Assembly (NCBI GenBank): GCA_049318625.1
Contig: JBMOGA010000018.1
Location: 1 to 58,802 of the forward strand
Origin: JBMOGA01 sp049318625
Lineage (GTDB): Bacteria; Pseudomonadota; Alphaproteobacteria; Rhizobiales; Hyphomicrobiaceae
Length of the DNA: 58,802 nt
Reading direction: 5' to 3'
Shown: piece after piece, positions 18,229 through 26,678 of the stretch
Layout: each line of letters starts with the position of its first letter
Position numbering within the stretch: the stretch's first letter is position 1
Made by a program: the position numbers and the translations under genes
The notes under the pieces: model-generated
What the model saw: the letters and a program-made list of their open reading frames with translations, nothing else
Told to the model about the DNA's origin: nothing
Database searches by the model: none

Positions 18229-18900
18229 ATGCCCAATAAGCCGGCCACCACGGCCGCCGCACAGCCGGCTGAGCCGGGACGGGATTGCCCGCTCTGTCCG
18301 CGCCTGGTGGATTATCGCGCCGCGCAGCGAGCGGCCCACCCCGATTGGTTCAATGCCCCGGTGCCGGTGTTCGGGTCGACCACTGCCCGCCTTCTGATCG
18401 TCGGTCTTGCGCCCGGTGTCTCGGGCGCCAATCGCACGGGGCGGCCCTTTACCGGTGATTTTGCCGGGACATTGCTCTACGAAACCCTGATCGATTTCGG
18501 GTTCGCGCGCGGTGTGTTCGCGGCGCGGCCGGACGACGGTCTCGAACTCGTCGACTGCCTGATCGCCAATGCCGTCCGGTGCGTGCCCCCCGCCAACAAA
18601 CCGACCCCCGAGGAAATCACGACCTGCCGACCGTTTCTCGTGGGGCGGATCGCGGCCATGAGCAACCTGCGCGCGATTGTCGCGCTTGGCCGCGTCGCCC
18701 ACGAGCAGACGCTGTCGGTTCTCGGGCTCCGCCGCAGCGCCTATCCGTTCGGCCACGGCGCGCGGCATCGGCTTCCCGGCGGCGTCGATCTCTTCGACAG
18801 CTTTCACTGCTCGCGCTACAACACCAACACGGGTAGGTTGACGCGCGACATGTTTCGCGCGGTCTTCGACGATGTGCGCGGTGCTTTGGCATCCCGCTAG
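18229..18900 (+). CDS. Uracil-DNA glycosylase, family 5 (UDGb)
   Basis: 223 residues. An N-terminal CPLCPRL pair plus two later cysteines (AVRCVPPANKP, TTCRPF) give the four 4Fe-4S ligands. The active-site motif is GLAPGVSGANRTGRPFTGD, with Ala in place of the catalytic Asp/Asn of other families, as in UDGb. The second motif is DSFHCSRYNTNTGRLT, where most UDGb proteins have HPSRQN. It removes uracil and deaminated purines from DNA. It sits 46 bp after the NYN gene. Confidence 0.9.
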   Translation: MPNKPATTAAAQPAEPGRDCPLCPRLVDYRAAQRAAHPDWFNAPVPVFGSTTARLLIVGLAPGVSGANRTGRPFTGDFAGTLLYETLIDFGFARGVFAARPDDGLELVDCLIANAVRCVPPANKPTPEEITTCRPFLVGRIAAMSNLRAIVALGRVAHEQTLSVLGLRRSAYPFGHGARHRLPGGVDLFDSFHCSRYNTNTGRLTRDMFRAVFDDVRGALASR

Positions 18901-19041
18901 AGCGGCGTGCGTTGTCAAGATCGCGTCACATCGGGCGTAGAGAACTAGCCGCTCTTTCGCGCCGACCGGGCCCGTTGCCTAAGGCGGGACGGTAACGATA
19001 TTGATCGGCTCGACTCGAATACTGCTCCTCCGAGGGGAACC

Positions 19042-19518
19042 ATGGTTCACACGATTACGCGGCTCCTGGTCGGCATTCTGGCGCTCGCCGCAGCGAGCGC
19101 GGCCTACGCCGAAGGCCCATTCGGCTCGATCGGCGGCGTTTGGCACGGACGCGGCCACATTCTGCTCGAGGGCGGTCGCAAAGAGGATATCCGCTGTAAC
19201 GCCTATTACACGCCGAAAAATGAAGGCAAGTCCATCGGTTTGGCCATTCGCTGCGCCTCCCCCGACTACAAGATCGAACTGCGCTCGCAGCTGAGCCACG
19301 ACGGCCGCCAGATCACGGGCACCTGGGAGGAGCGGACGTTCAACGCCGCCGGTGACGTCGTCGGCAAGGCGAGCAGCAATCAGATCACGCTCGAGATCGT
19401 CGGCAGCGCGGTCACCGGCTCCATGTCGGTCTCGACCATGGGGTCGAGCCAGACCGTGTCGATCAGCACGAAGGGCTCGGCCCTGCAGGGTGTGCAGATC
19501 AAGATGCAGCGCGGCTGA
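19042..19518 (+). CDS. Exported protein of unknown function
   Basis: 158 residues with a clear signal peptide (residues 1-23, HTITRLLVGILALAAASAAYA-E). The mature part is beta-rich and Thr/Ser-rich (GGVWHGRGHILLEGG, ITGTWEERTFNAAGDVVGKAS, VTGSMSVSTMGSS), suggesting a small beta-barrel or lipocalin-like fold. GAGGGGA precedes the ATG. I recognise the general type from rhizobial genomes but no function. Confidence 0.75.
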   Translation: MVHTITRLLVGILALAAASAAYAEGPFGSIGGVWHGRGHILLEGGRKEDIRCNAYYTPKNEGKSIGLAIRCASPDYKIELRSQLSHDGRQITGTWEERTFNAAGDVVGKASSNQITLEIVGSAVTGSMSVSTMGSSQTVSISTKGSALQGVQIKMQRG

Positions 19519-19559
19519 GACCGGCGCTTCGAGTCAATCCAACGACCGGATGACCGGCG

Positions 19560-19586
19560 CCCCCGCCATGCCATGCACGGCGGGGG
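19560..19586. terminator. Hairpin between convergent genes
   Basis: Perfect 8-bp stem CCCCCGCC/GGCGGGGG with an 11-nt loop, between the convergent stops at 19518 and 19600. Probably a bidirectional terminator; only short T-rich sequence follows. Confidence 0.5.
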
Positions 19587-19599
19587 AGGTGTTAGTGTG

Positions 19600-20358
19600 T
19601 CAGCCGCGACCGACGAACGGCATCTTCGTGGCCATGATGGTCATGAACTGCACGTTGGCGTCGAGCGGCAGGTTGGACATGTAGACGATGGCACTGGCCA
19701 CATGCGCCACGTCCATGACGGCTTCGACGGCAACCTGCCCGTTGGCCTGCGGCACACCGTTCTTCATCCGCCCGCCCATGGCCGTATCGGCGTTGCCGAT
19801 ATCGATCTGCGAGCATGCGATGTCGTTCTTGCGCCCGTCGAGCGAGATACACTTCGTGAGCCCGGTGATGGCGTGCTTGGTCGCCGTGTAGGCGACCGAG
19901 TTCGGCCGCGGCGCATGCGCCGAGATCGACCCGTTGTTGATGATCCGGCCGCCCTTGGGATCCTGCGCCTTCATGATCCGGATGGCCTCTTGCGCGCACA
20001 GGAAGCAAGCCGTGAGGTTGACGTCGACCACCTGCTTCCACTGCTCGACCGTGAGATCCTCCATCGGGATCGCCGGGGCCCCCATGCCCGCGTTGTTGAA
20101 CAGGACGTCGAGCCGGCCGAACTCGCGCTTGGCGGCCGCGAACAGCTTGGCGATCTGCTGCGCATCGGCCACATCGGTCGGCACCGGCAGCATACGTCCG
20201 CCGCCGGGCTTGGCCATGGAGGCGGTCTTCTCCAGCTCCTCGCCGCGCCGCCCTGCCAGCACGACGTGGTAGCCTTCACTTTGCAGGGCGACCGACGCCG
20301 CCCGCCCAATCCCGCTGCCGGCTCCGGTTACGAGTGCCACCTTGTTGCTGACGGCCAT
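19600..20358 (-). CDS. Short-chain dehydrogenase/reductase
   Basis: 252 residues from the ATG that follows AGGGAGGAATTCCG. Classical SDR layout: VALVTGAGSGIGRA (NAD(P) loop, residues 7-20), NNAGMGAP, catalytic Ser in NNGSISA and YTATKHAITGLTK. The arginines in LAGRRGEEL after the second strand favour NADP(H). The substrate cannot be told from sequence; no pathway genes are next to it. Confidence 0.9.
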   Translation of the reverse strand: MAVSNKVALVTGAGSGIGRAASVALQSEGYHVVLAGRRGEELEKTASMAKPGGGRMLPVPTDVADAQQIAKLFAAAKREFGRLDVLFNNAGMGAPAIPMEDLTVEQWKQVVDVNLTACFLCAQEAIRIMKAQDPKGGRIINNGSISAHAPRPNSVAYTATKHAITGLTKCISLDGRKNDIACSQIDIGNADTAMGGRMKNGVPQANGQVAVEAVMDVAHVASAIVYMSNLPLDANVQFMTIMATKMPFVGRG

Positions 20359-20539
20359 CGGAATTCCTCCCTGAGTTTTGTCTGATCCGAGCCGCGACTG
20401 TACGGGCCTCACGACAGAAATTCATCGATTTTTCTCACAGCTGGCGACCCAGCAGCGCAGCCCCCCGGCCGGTGCAGCCCGCCATGGCCTCGCCACCAAA
20501 ACCGTGATACTGCCAAACGATCGAATCCTCGGAACGGGA

Positions 20540-20887
20540 ATGGACCTCATGCCCCGCATTGGCACGTTTGCAGCTTTGTCCGTTCTGGCCATCGTCTTCG
20601 GCATCGACGCGGCCGCGGCCGACCAGCGTCGCTACGCCCGCACCCAACCCGATTTCGTCACCGCCGAGAGCCGGTTCGGGCGTGGCACCATCACCGGCGC
20701 CGTCCGGCCCGCCCGTTACGGCTTCGAGGTCCGCCTGCCCGGCGGCACTTGGATCGGATGCCGCCGGTCGTGCTCCGAGACCCTGCGCGTCGAGACCCTC
20801 GATTTCTGGGAAAACCGGGGCGGCCGCGGTCGCATCGACAACGAGGGCGGAATCTTCGGTCCCCTCACGATCTACCGCCGCTACTAG
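20540..20887 (+). CDS. Small exported protein of unknown function
   Basis: 115 residues. After MDLMPRIG a hydrophobic stretch FAALSVLAIVFGIDAAAA reads as a signal peptide. The mature part is Arg/Gly-rich with one cysteine pair (GCRRSC) and a C-terminal FGPLTIYRRY. The frame is open further upstream, but the signal peptide and the GGAACGGGA before the ATG favour this start. The second ATG at 20549 is equally possible. No family recognised. Confidence 0.6.
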   Translation: MDLMPRIGTFAALSVLAIVFGIDAAAADQRRYARTQPDFVTAESRFGRGTITGAVRPARYGFEVRLPGGTWIGCRRSCSETLRVETLDFWENRGGRGRIDNEGGIFGPLTIYRRY

Positions 20888-21019
20888 ACGCGGGTGCGTC
20901 GGCACTGATCGGTCGCACGCGCAGCGGCACGCCCCGACCGGGACGCGAACTGAGTTTGGCGATGCCCGATCAAAGGGCATGCGGTCGCGGCCAACAGTCT
21001 CGACGATACCGGATGCGTC

Positions 21020-21673
21020 TCAGCTCAAGAACGGGTTCGACTGACGCTCGGCGCCGAATGTGCTGCCAGGGCCGTGCCCGCAGATGAAGGCGATGTCGTC
21101 GCCGAGCGGCAACAGCTTGTTGGCGATCGAATCGAGCAGCGCCTGATGGTCGCCGTAGGGGAAATCGGTCCGGCCGATCGAACCCTGGAACAGCACATCG
21201 CCGACCAGCGCGAACCGGTGGCCTGCATTGAAGAACACCACCGAACCCGGCGAGTGACCGGGGCAATGGAAGATCTGGAAGCGGTGCCCGGCAACCTCGA
21301 CCTCGTCGCCGTCGTCGAGCCAGCGGTCGGCAAGCACGTTGCGCGCGGCAAATCCATAGGACGCACCCTGCGTCTCCAGCCCTTCCAGCAGAAAGCGGTC
21401 GGCTTCGTGGGGGCCCTCGATCCCGACTGCGAGCCGCGCCTTGAGTTCGGCCGCACCACCGGCGTGGTCGATATGGCCGTGCGTCAGCAGGATCTTCTCG
21501 ATCGTAATGCCGGCCTGGGCAATCGCGCGCTCGATGCGGACGACATCCCCGCCCGGATCGACGACCGCCCCCACCTTGCTGGCGTCGTCCCAGATCAGGG
21601 TGCAGTTCTGTTGAAACGGCGTGACAGGTAGAATGGCGGCCCTGAGGCTCGATGGGGACGTCGTGCGCGACAT
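21020..21673 (-). CDS. Metallo-beta-lactamase-fold hydrolase (glyoxalase II-like)
   Basis: 217 residues beginning MSRTTSPSSLRAAILPVTPFQQNCTLIWDD. The metal site is intact: THGHIDHAGG (HxHxDH), HCPGHSPGSVVFF, LVGDVLFQGSIGRTDF and the final ICGHGPGSTFG. This is the YcbL/GloB-like branch, which hydrolyses thioesters such as lactoylglutathione. Upstream open frame is not conserved. It ends tail-on to the hypothetical gene at 20540. Confidence 0.9.
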   Translation of the reverse strand: MSRTTSPSSLRAAILPVTPFQQNCTLIWDDASKVGAVVDPGGDVVRIERAIAQAGITIEKILLTHGHIDHAGGAAELKARLAVGIEGPHEADRFLLEGLETQGASYGFAARNVLADRWLDDGDEVEVAGHRFQIFHCPGHSPGSVVFFNAGHRFALVGDVLFQGSIGRTDFPYGDHQALLDSIANKLLPLGDDIAFICGHGPGSTFGAERQSNPFLS

Positions 21674-21834
21674 GATGACTCCGGGCTCGGCCCCCACGAT
21701 CCTGCCGGAACAGACCGACGATCTAGATTGTCGCCCTCGGGCACGGAGGGCGCGCCAAGGCATCCGGCGCCCTGGCTGCAGACGCCTTGATCGCCCGAGT
21801 GCAGCCGTTGTGCAAGCCCCCTCGGAAACGACGA

Positions 21835-21857
21835 CGGGCGGGGATCGCCCCCGCCCG
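21835..21857 (-). terminator. Terminator-like hairpin after ctrA
   Basis: CGGGCGGGG/CCCCGCCCG stem of 9 bp with a 5-nt loop, 26 bp after the ctrA stop in the direction of ctrA transcription. A short TCGTCGTTT tail follows. Placement favours termination of ctrA. Confidence 0.55.
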
Positions 21858-21883
21858 GCCGGTCTTGAAATCACGAATTCGAA

Positions 21884-22591
21884 TCAGGCGGCGGTCTGAT
21901 CGCCGGTGCGCGGGTCTCTCGGGTCCCTGAGCACGTAGCCGCGCCCCCAGACCGTCTCGATGTAGTGTTTGCCGCCGGTCGCCATCTGCAGCTTCTTGCG
22001 CAGCTTGCAGATGAACACGTCGATGATCTTCAATTCCGGCTCGTCCATGCCGCCATAGAGATGATTGAGAAACATCTCTTTGGTCAGCGTCGTACCCTTG
22101 CGCAGCGAAAGCAGCTCCAGCATCTGGTATTCTTTGCCGGTCAAATGCACCCGCTGGCCATTCACCTCGACCGTCTTGGTGTCGAGATTGACCCGCAACT
22201 CCCCAGTGTCGATGACCGACTGGGCATGTCCCTTCGAGCGGCGCACGATCGCATGTATGCGCGCCACGAGCTCATCCCGGTGGAATGGCTTTGTCATGTA
22301 GTCATCGGCACCGAAGCCGAGACCTCGAACCTTATCCTCGATCCCGGCAAGACCCGAGAGAATGAGAATAGGCGTTTGCACCTTCGACACGCGCAGAGTC
22401 TTGAGCACCTCGTAGCCGGACATGTCCGGAAGATTGAGGTCCAAAAGAATGATGTCGTAGTCGTAGAGCTTGCCGAGGTCGACACCTTCCTCGCCCAAGT
22501 CCGTCGTGTAGACGTTGAACCCCTCGGACTGAAGCATCAGCTCGATGCTCTGCGCCGTGGCGTTGTCATCCTCGATCAATAAGACCCGCAT
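21884..22591 (-). CDS. ctrA: Cell-cycle response regulator CtrA
   Basis: 235 residues. The receiver domain MRVLLIEDDNATAQSIELML has the acidic pocket and the phospho-acceptor Asp in IILLDLNLPDMSGYEVL (about residue 51). The OmpR-type winged helix ends in IDVFICKLRKKL and YIETVWGRGYVLRDP. Near-identity to the CtrA consensus across the protein separates it from other OmpR regulators. In Caulobacter it controls flagellar, division and replication genes after CckA-ChpT phosphorylation. sciP, which encodes its inhibitor, is 1.6 kb away. Confidence 0.97.
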   Translation of the reverse strand: MRVLLIEDDNATAQSIELMLQSEGFNVYTTDLGEEGVDLGKLYDYDIILLDLNLPDMSGYEVLKTLRVSKVQTPILILSGLAGIEDKVRGLGFGADDYMTKPFHRDELVARIHAIVRRSKGHAQSVIDTGELRVNLDTKTVEVNGQRVHLTGKEYQMLELLSLRKGTTLTKEMFLNHLYGGMDEPELKIIDVFICKLRKKLQMATGGKHYIETVWGRGYVLRDPRDPRTGDQTAA

Positions 22592-22678
22592 GCCCTCAGC
22601 CTCTAATCGCCCGGCGTCCCGACCGGCCTTCGGAAATTGAAGAGGACTCGTTCAACTCGGATAAACCATCATCAGGAA

Positions 22679-22699
22679 GTTAACCGCCAAAGGGTTAAC
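22679..22699. promoter_or_regulatory. Palindrome GTTAACC-N7-GGTTAAC upstream of ctrA
   Basis: A perfect 7+7 dyad centred 98 bp upstream of the ctrA ATG. Each arm contains TTAAC, the CtrA half-site. The arrangement is inverted and the TTAA cores are 11 nt apart, unlike the usual TTAA-N7-TTAA box, so binding by CtrA itself (autoregulation) or by another dimeric regulator are both possible. Confidence 0.5.
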
Positions 22700-23071
22700 A
22701 AAGCCTAAGTTTCGCCTCGATCGTTACGGAAGGGGCTGGCGATTCATTCGCCGGTCGGCGGACGCGATCCACCGGCTCCGCGCGATGACACCGCGCGAAT
22801 TGATAAGCGCACCGGCCCGAATGTGACCTCGGTCGAGTGCAATTTCGATTGTCTTGCGAGCCCCCTCGCCGCACCGAGCGATGCGTTACGAATCAAGAGG
22901 TATCATTATTCGCGACGCGGCCCTAGGCACTTTGCGGCCAATTTTTGCGGCCGATCCGTAAGATAAACTCGCGTGGCTTCACCGCAACTTAAGTGTTAAT
23001 CGGTAGATTGCCTGTGAACTCAGAGCAAGCATGTTGCTCCTCTGCGCAAATGGTCGGACGCCTGTCGGCTC

Positions 23072-23087
23072 TGGCACGAAACTTGTT
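23072..23087 (+). promoter_or_regulatory. Sigma-54-like -24/-12 element before fliJ
   Basis: TGGCACG-N4-TTGTT matches the sigma-54 consensus TGGCACG-N4-TTGCW except for T in place of the -12 C. Spacing is exact, and the expected start point lies about 26 nt before the fliJ ATG. Flagellar genes of many alphaproteobacteria use such promoters. Confidence 0.5.
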
Positions 23088-23123
23088 ACTGCGTGGATGT
23101 CTCGAAAAGTCGGGGGTACGGGC

Positions 23124-23504
23124 ATGAAGTTGCGCAATCATCTGGTTCATCTGAGGCGATTTGAGCTGCAGGAGAAGGTCCGCAAGGTCGCCGACCTCGA
23201 GTACATGATCCGCGAGTTCGAGCAGATGGCCTCCGATCTCGACCGGCAGGTGGCTGCCGAGGAGGAACGCACCGGCATCCGCGATCCGGGTCATTTCTCC
23301 TATTCGATGTTCGCCAAGTCGGCCCGCCAGCGCCGCGACAATCTGAAGACCTCCGTCACCGATCTGATGCAGCAGCTCGAGGCCGCCGTTCAGGCCCGCG
23401 AAGCCGCCGAACTCGAGCTGGCCAAGGTGGTTCCAGCCGCCGAGCGCGAGGTCGAGCGGACCGGCCGGCGCGCCACCGAAGTGGGGACGGCCACTCTGCG
23501 TTGA
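23124..23504 (+). CDS. fliJ: Flagellar export chaperone FliJ (alphaproteobacterial type)
   Basis: 126 residues from the ATG encoding MKLRNHLVHLRRFELQEKVRKVADLEYMI. The protein is one long coiled coil in two halves: residues 5-50, then 75-120 after a break at TGIRDPGHFSYSMFAKSARQRRDNL. This DPxHFxYxxxAK...QRRxNL segment is typical of rhizobial FliJ. FliJ connects the FliI ATPase ring to the export gate. fliI is not in the window. The N-terminal extension of the open frame lacks conservation. Confidence 0.85.
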   Translation: MKLRNHLVHLRRFELQEKVRKVADLEYMIREFEQMASDLDRQVAAEEERTGIRDPGHFSYSMFAKSARQRRDNLKTSVTDLMQQLEAAVQAREAAELELAKVVPAAEREVERTGRRATEVGTATLR

Positions 23505-23605
23505 TGACTGCGGCCGGCATTGTCCACGACAATGCCGGCGCGCCTCCTTGCCGCCGCGTGAGGCCGGCATTAAGTCCCGGACAGTTCGAAATCGGGACAC
23601 CGGAT

Positions 23606-24145
23606 ATGCCGCTGAGACAGTGGCCGCCAATTCCGCGACACCTGCGACAGATTATTCCGATCGCGCTGAGCTTGGGCTCCGCCGTAGGCGCCCTCATGGG
23701 TTGCGCCGGCGGTCCCGACATGGCCGCCCTGTCGACCGCCGCCATTCCGGGCACGGCCGAGATATCGACAACCGAAACCTACGCGCGCGTCGCACGCGGT
23801 GCCAACAAGTGCTGGTTCGGACCACGCGGCCGCTTCGGCGGCACGCACGTGTTGTATGCCGAAGCCGCTCCTCCGTCGTCCGGAGGCGCGGTCGAAATGG
23901 TCGTGCATGAGCGCGACCGCACGTCGGAGCGCCCCTGGGGGGCCCGCGCACTACGCATTCGCATGAGCGGCGGCAGTAGCGGCCCCGCAATCGATGTCGA
24001 GAATCTGCGCATGACGGACACCGAGGCCGACCGCATGCGCAAGGAGGTCTGGCGGTGGGCCGCCGAAGACCTCACGTGTGATGGCGAGCCGCCCGCCGGC
24101 AGCGTGGCAGTGATGCCCCCGCAGCCGGCTCGCCCTCAACGATGA
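23606..24145 (+). CDS. Putative lipoprotein of unknown function
   Basis: 179 residues starting MPLRQWPPIPRHLRQIIPIALSLGSAVGALMGCAGGPD. A basic head, a hydrophobic core and the lipobox LMGC make Cys32 the likely lipidated residue. The mature domain contains ARGANKCWFGPRGRFGGTH and a second Cys near the end (EDLTCDGE). It follows fliJ by 101 bp and converges on sciP. No function recognised. Confidence 0.7.
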   Translation: MPLRQWPPIPRHLRQIIPIALSLGSAVGALMGCAGGPDMAALSTAAIPGTAEISTTETYARVARGANKCWFGPRGRFGGTHVLYAEAAPPSSGGAVEMVVHERDRTSERPWGARALRIRMSGGSSGPAIDVENLRMTDTEADRMRKEVWRWAAEDLTCDGEPPAGSVAVMPPQPARPQR

Positions 24146-24163
24146 CCAAGCCCCAGGCCGCTC

Positions 24164-24442
24164 TTACTGGCGGTAGTCCTGAACCTTGGTCGCCCGGAGT
24201 CCCGGAAGCCCGTGCTTGTCGATGGACCGTTGCCAGCTGAGGAACTCGTCCACCGTGAGCTTGTACCGCTCGCACGCCTCTTCCAGACTGAGGAGGCCAC
24301 CGCGAACGGCGGCCACAACCTCTGCTTTGCGTCGTATCACCCACCGCTTGGTATCGCGGGGGGGCAGATCAGCGATGGTCAACGGGCTGCCATCCGGACC
24401 GATGACATACCGAACCCGCGCACGCACACTATGCTCTGTCAT
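24164..24442 (-). CDS. sciP: SciP, small CtrA-inhibitory protein (DUF1153)
   Basis: 92 residues. The whole sequence is DUF1153: VRYVIGPDGSPLTIADLPPRDTKRWVIRRKAEVV, then a helix-turn-helix GGLLSLEEACERYKLTVDEFLSWQRSIDKHGLPGLRATKVQDYRQ. In Caulobacter SciP binds CtrA and/or promoter DNA and blocks transcription of CtrA-activated genes in G1. Its location 1.6 kb from ctrA with fliJ between them keeps regulator, inhibitor and a probable flagellar target together. Confidence 0.93.
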   Translation of the reverse strand: MTEHSVRARVRYVIGPDGSPLTIADLPPRDTKRWVIRRKAEVVAAVRGGLLSLEEACERYKLTVDEFLSWQRSIDKHGLPGLRATKVQDYRQ

Positions 24443-24496
24443 GTTTTTTTTACGCCACGGCACTCCCAAACCTGTGAGGACAATACCGTAAGCCCA

Positions 24497-24511
24497 TTAA
24501 GGGCCGTCTAA
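24497..24511. promoter_or_regulatory. CtrA-box-like TTAA-N7-CTAA upstream of sciP
   Basis: One mismatch from TTAA-N7-TTAA with exact spacing, 55 bp upstream of the sciP ATG, inside a short AT-rich stretch. Caulobacter sciP is activated by CtrA, so a site here would be expected. The evidence is the motif and position only. Confidence 0.4.
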
Positions 24512-24667
24512 ATCCTTTGGTAAATAATTGCCCAAGAGGTGATCTATTTTGCTCTACAACCCTCCCAGGATGCGCCGCGACGCGGCCTGGACGGTTGCCG
24601 CGCCACGGCTTAAATGGAGAGTTTCGTTTTGGGCCGCCGGGTGACGACCGGCCCGTCGGAGTGAGTG

Positions 24668-25882
24668 ATGCCGTTCGCATCCGGTACAAAAGGTGATCTG
24701 GACCGTCCCGCGCTGGCCAAGGGGCTGAAGCGCGTGGTCGTCGCCATGTCCGGCGGCGTCGACTCCTCCGTCGTCGCCGGCCTGCTGGCACGCGAGGGCC
24801 ACGAGGTCGTCGGGATCACGCTCCAGCTCTACGACCACGGCAGCGCGACCGCCCGCAAGGGCAGCTGTTGCGCCGGCCAGGATATCCACGATGCCCGCCG
24901 CGTTGCCGAGACACTGGGCATCGCCCACTACGTTCTCGACTACGAGGAGCGCTTCGCGCGTTCGGTCATCGACGCGTTTGCCGAGAGCTACATGGCCGGT
25001 GAAACGCCGATCCCGTGCGTCACCTGCAATCAGCAGATCAAGTTCCGCGATCTTCTCGAGACGGCCACCGAACTCGGCGCCGATGTCTTGGCGACCGGCC
25101 ATTACATCGAGCAGCGCGCCGGCCGTCATGGCCCAGAGCTCTACCGGGCCGCCGACGCCGACCGAGACCAGAGCTACTTCCTGTTCGCCACGACCCGCGC
25201 CCAGCTCGATCGCCTTTGGTTCCCGCTCGGCGCCCATCGCAAGGCCGCCGTCCGCGACCTTGCGCGCGACCTTGGCCTGCCGGTCGCGGAAAAGGCCGAC
25301 AGCCAGGACATCTGCTTCGTGCCGACCGGACGCTATGCGGACGTGATCGAGCGTTTGAAGCCGGGCGCCCTGCTGGCCGGCGACATCGTCCACGTCGACG
25401 GCCGCGTGGTCGGCCGCCATACCGGCATCGTCAATTTCACGGTGGGCCAGCGCAAGGGTCTAGGCATCTCGACCGGCGAGCCGCTCTACGTCGTCCGCAT
25501 CGATGCCGCGTCCGGCCAGGTGGTCGTCGGACCGCGCGAGGCCCTGGAGACCCGCCGGCTTAATTTGCGCAACTTCAACTGGCTGGGTGACGACCAGCTG
25601 GGCCCGACCGGCGCGACGCCGCGCGAGGTTTGGGCGCGGGTCCGGTCGAGCCAGCCGCCGCGCCCGGCCCTTCTGGCGGTCGCGGCCGATGGTTCGGTGC
25701 ACGTCGCGCTGGCCGATGCCGAGCGTGGTGTCGCCACGGGCCAGGCCTGCGTGATCTACGACAGTGGAGAGGCACGGGCCCGCATGCTCGGCGGCGGGTT
25801 CATCGATGCCGTCGAAGGCCGGACCGCGGTCGCGCTGCCAGCGCGGACTGACAAGGCAGACGGCATGGCTAAGACGATCTGA
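24668..25882 (+). CDS. mnmA: tRNA-specific 2-thiouridylase
   Basis: 404 residues from ATG 24668 (a GTG precedes it directly). The PP-loop VVVAMSGGVDSSVVAGLL is at about 20-37. Catalytic cysteines are in the CVTCN motif (TPIPCVTCNQQIKFRDLL) and in SQDICFVPTG. VNFTVGQRKGLGIS is the third signature. It makes the 2-thio group of wobble U34 in Lys, Glu and Gln tRNAs. A C-terminal beta-barrel domain is present, so the protein is full length. Confidence 0.96.
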   Translation: MPFASGTKGDLDRPALAKGLKRVVVAMSGGVDSSVVAGLLAREGHEVVGITLQLYDHGSATARKGSCCAGQDIHDARRVAETLGIAHYVLDYEERFARSVIDAFAESYMAGETPIPCVTCNQQIKFRDLLETATELGADVLATGHYIEQRAGRHGPELYRAADADRDQSYFLFATTRAQLDRLWFPLGAHRKAAVRDLARDLGLPVAEKADSQDICFVPTGRYADVIERLKPGALLAGDIVHVDGRVVGRHTGIVNFTVGQRKGLGISTGEPLYVVRIDAASGQVVVGPREALETRRLNLRNFNWLGDDQLGPTGATPREVWARVRSSQPPRPALLAVAADGSVHVALADAERGVATGQACVIYDSGEARARMLGGGFIDAVEGRTAVALPARTDKADGMAKTI

Positions 25883-25920
25883 GATCCGAACGGTTCCAAC
25901 CCGATTACGGGAGAAGTCTA

Positions 25921-26643
25921 TTGGCTCGTGAGGCGATGGCGATGAAGGGGCAAGCGACAACCGCAACCATGGACGAGCGCCAGGTGCGCGAGGCCTACCG
26001 CCGGTGGGCGCCGACCTACGACCGTACCTTCGGCTGGATCGCCAATGCCGGCCGGCGCCATGCCGTGGAACTGATCAACCAGCGGACCGGCTCGGTGCTG
26101 GAGGTCGGCGTCGGCACGGGCCTGTCGCTGCCCATGCTGGCCCGCCACCTGCAGGTCTACGGCATCGACCTCTCGCCCCACATGCTGGAGCGTGCCCGCC
26201 AACGTGTCCGCGAGCTCGGCCTGACCAACGTCAGGAGCCTGCAGGAGATCGATGCCACCTCGACTCCGTTCGCCGACGCCACGTTCGACACCGTCGTCGC
26301 CATGTACGTCATGACCGTCGTCCCCGAGCCCGAGCGGGTCATGATCGAACTCGCCCGCGTTGTGAAACCCGGTGGCGCGGTGATCCTGGTCAATCATTTC
26401 AGTCAGGACGAAGGGGTCCGCGGGTGGATCGAGCGGCGCCTCGCCCCATTCGGTGCCAAGCTCGGCTGGCGCCCGGTTTTCGACCAGTCGCGGGTCCTCG
26501 GTGTCCCCGGGCTCGCGCTCGTCGAACGCCGCGCCCTGCGCCCGCTCGGCCTCTTCACCATGCTGCGCTTCGAGAAAACGACCGACGCGGCGGTGCCGGC
26601 GCCGTCATCGCCCATCCCCACCACGGCGAGCCGCGTTGCTTGA
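25921..26643 (+). CDS. Class I SAM methyltransferase, PmtA-like
   Basis: 240 residues if a TTG with GGGAGA 6 nt upstream is used; ATG 25936 is an alternative giving 235. The sequence AYRRWAPTYDRTFGWI followed by LEVGVGTGLSLPML (SAM motif I) and YGIDLSPHMLERAR is the layout of Rhodobacter-type phosphatidylethanolamine N-methyltransferase (PmtA). That enzyme makes phosphatidylcholine through mono- and dimethyl intermediates. Family assignment is good; the PE substrate is an inference. Confidence 0.82.
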   Translation: MAREAMAMKGQATTATMDERQVREAYRRWAPTYDRTFGWIANAGRRHAVELINQRTGSVLEVGVGTGLSLPMLARHLQVYGIDLSPHMLERARQRVRELGLTNVRSLQEIDATSTPFADATFDTVVAMYVMTVVPEPERVMIELARVVKPGGAVILVNHFSQDEGVRGWIERRLAPFGAKLGWRPVFDQSRVLGVPGLALVERRALRPLGLFTMLRFEKTTDAAVPAPSSPIPTTASRVA

Positions 26644-26678
26644 CAGGCGTTGAACCAGCTAACTATATGGGCGCCGCT

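Larger units (their letters stand above)
22592..23123. promoter_or_regulatory. 532-bp intergenic regulatory region between ctrA and fliJ
   Basis: No plausible gene on either strand. It is clearly more AT-rich than its neighbours. It contains an inverted repeat with TTAAC half-sites (22679-22699), two GANTC sequences of the type methylated by CcrM (22741-22745 and 22890-22894), and a -24/-12-like element just before fliJ. It therefore most likely carries the divergent promoters of ctrA and fliJ. Confidence 0.7.

Noticed and set aside
22989..22999. TTAA-N3-TTAA near fliJ as a CtrA box
   Set aside because: Spacing is 3 instead of 7 and no third half-site helps.
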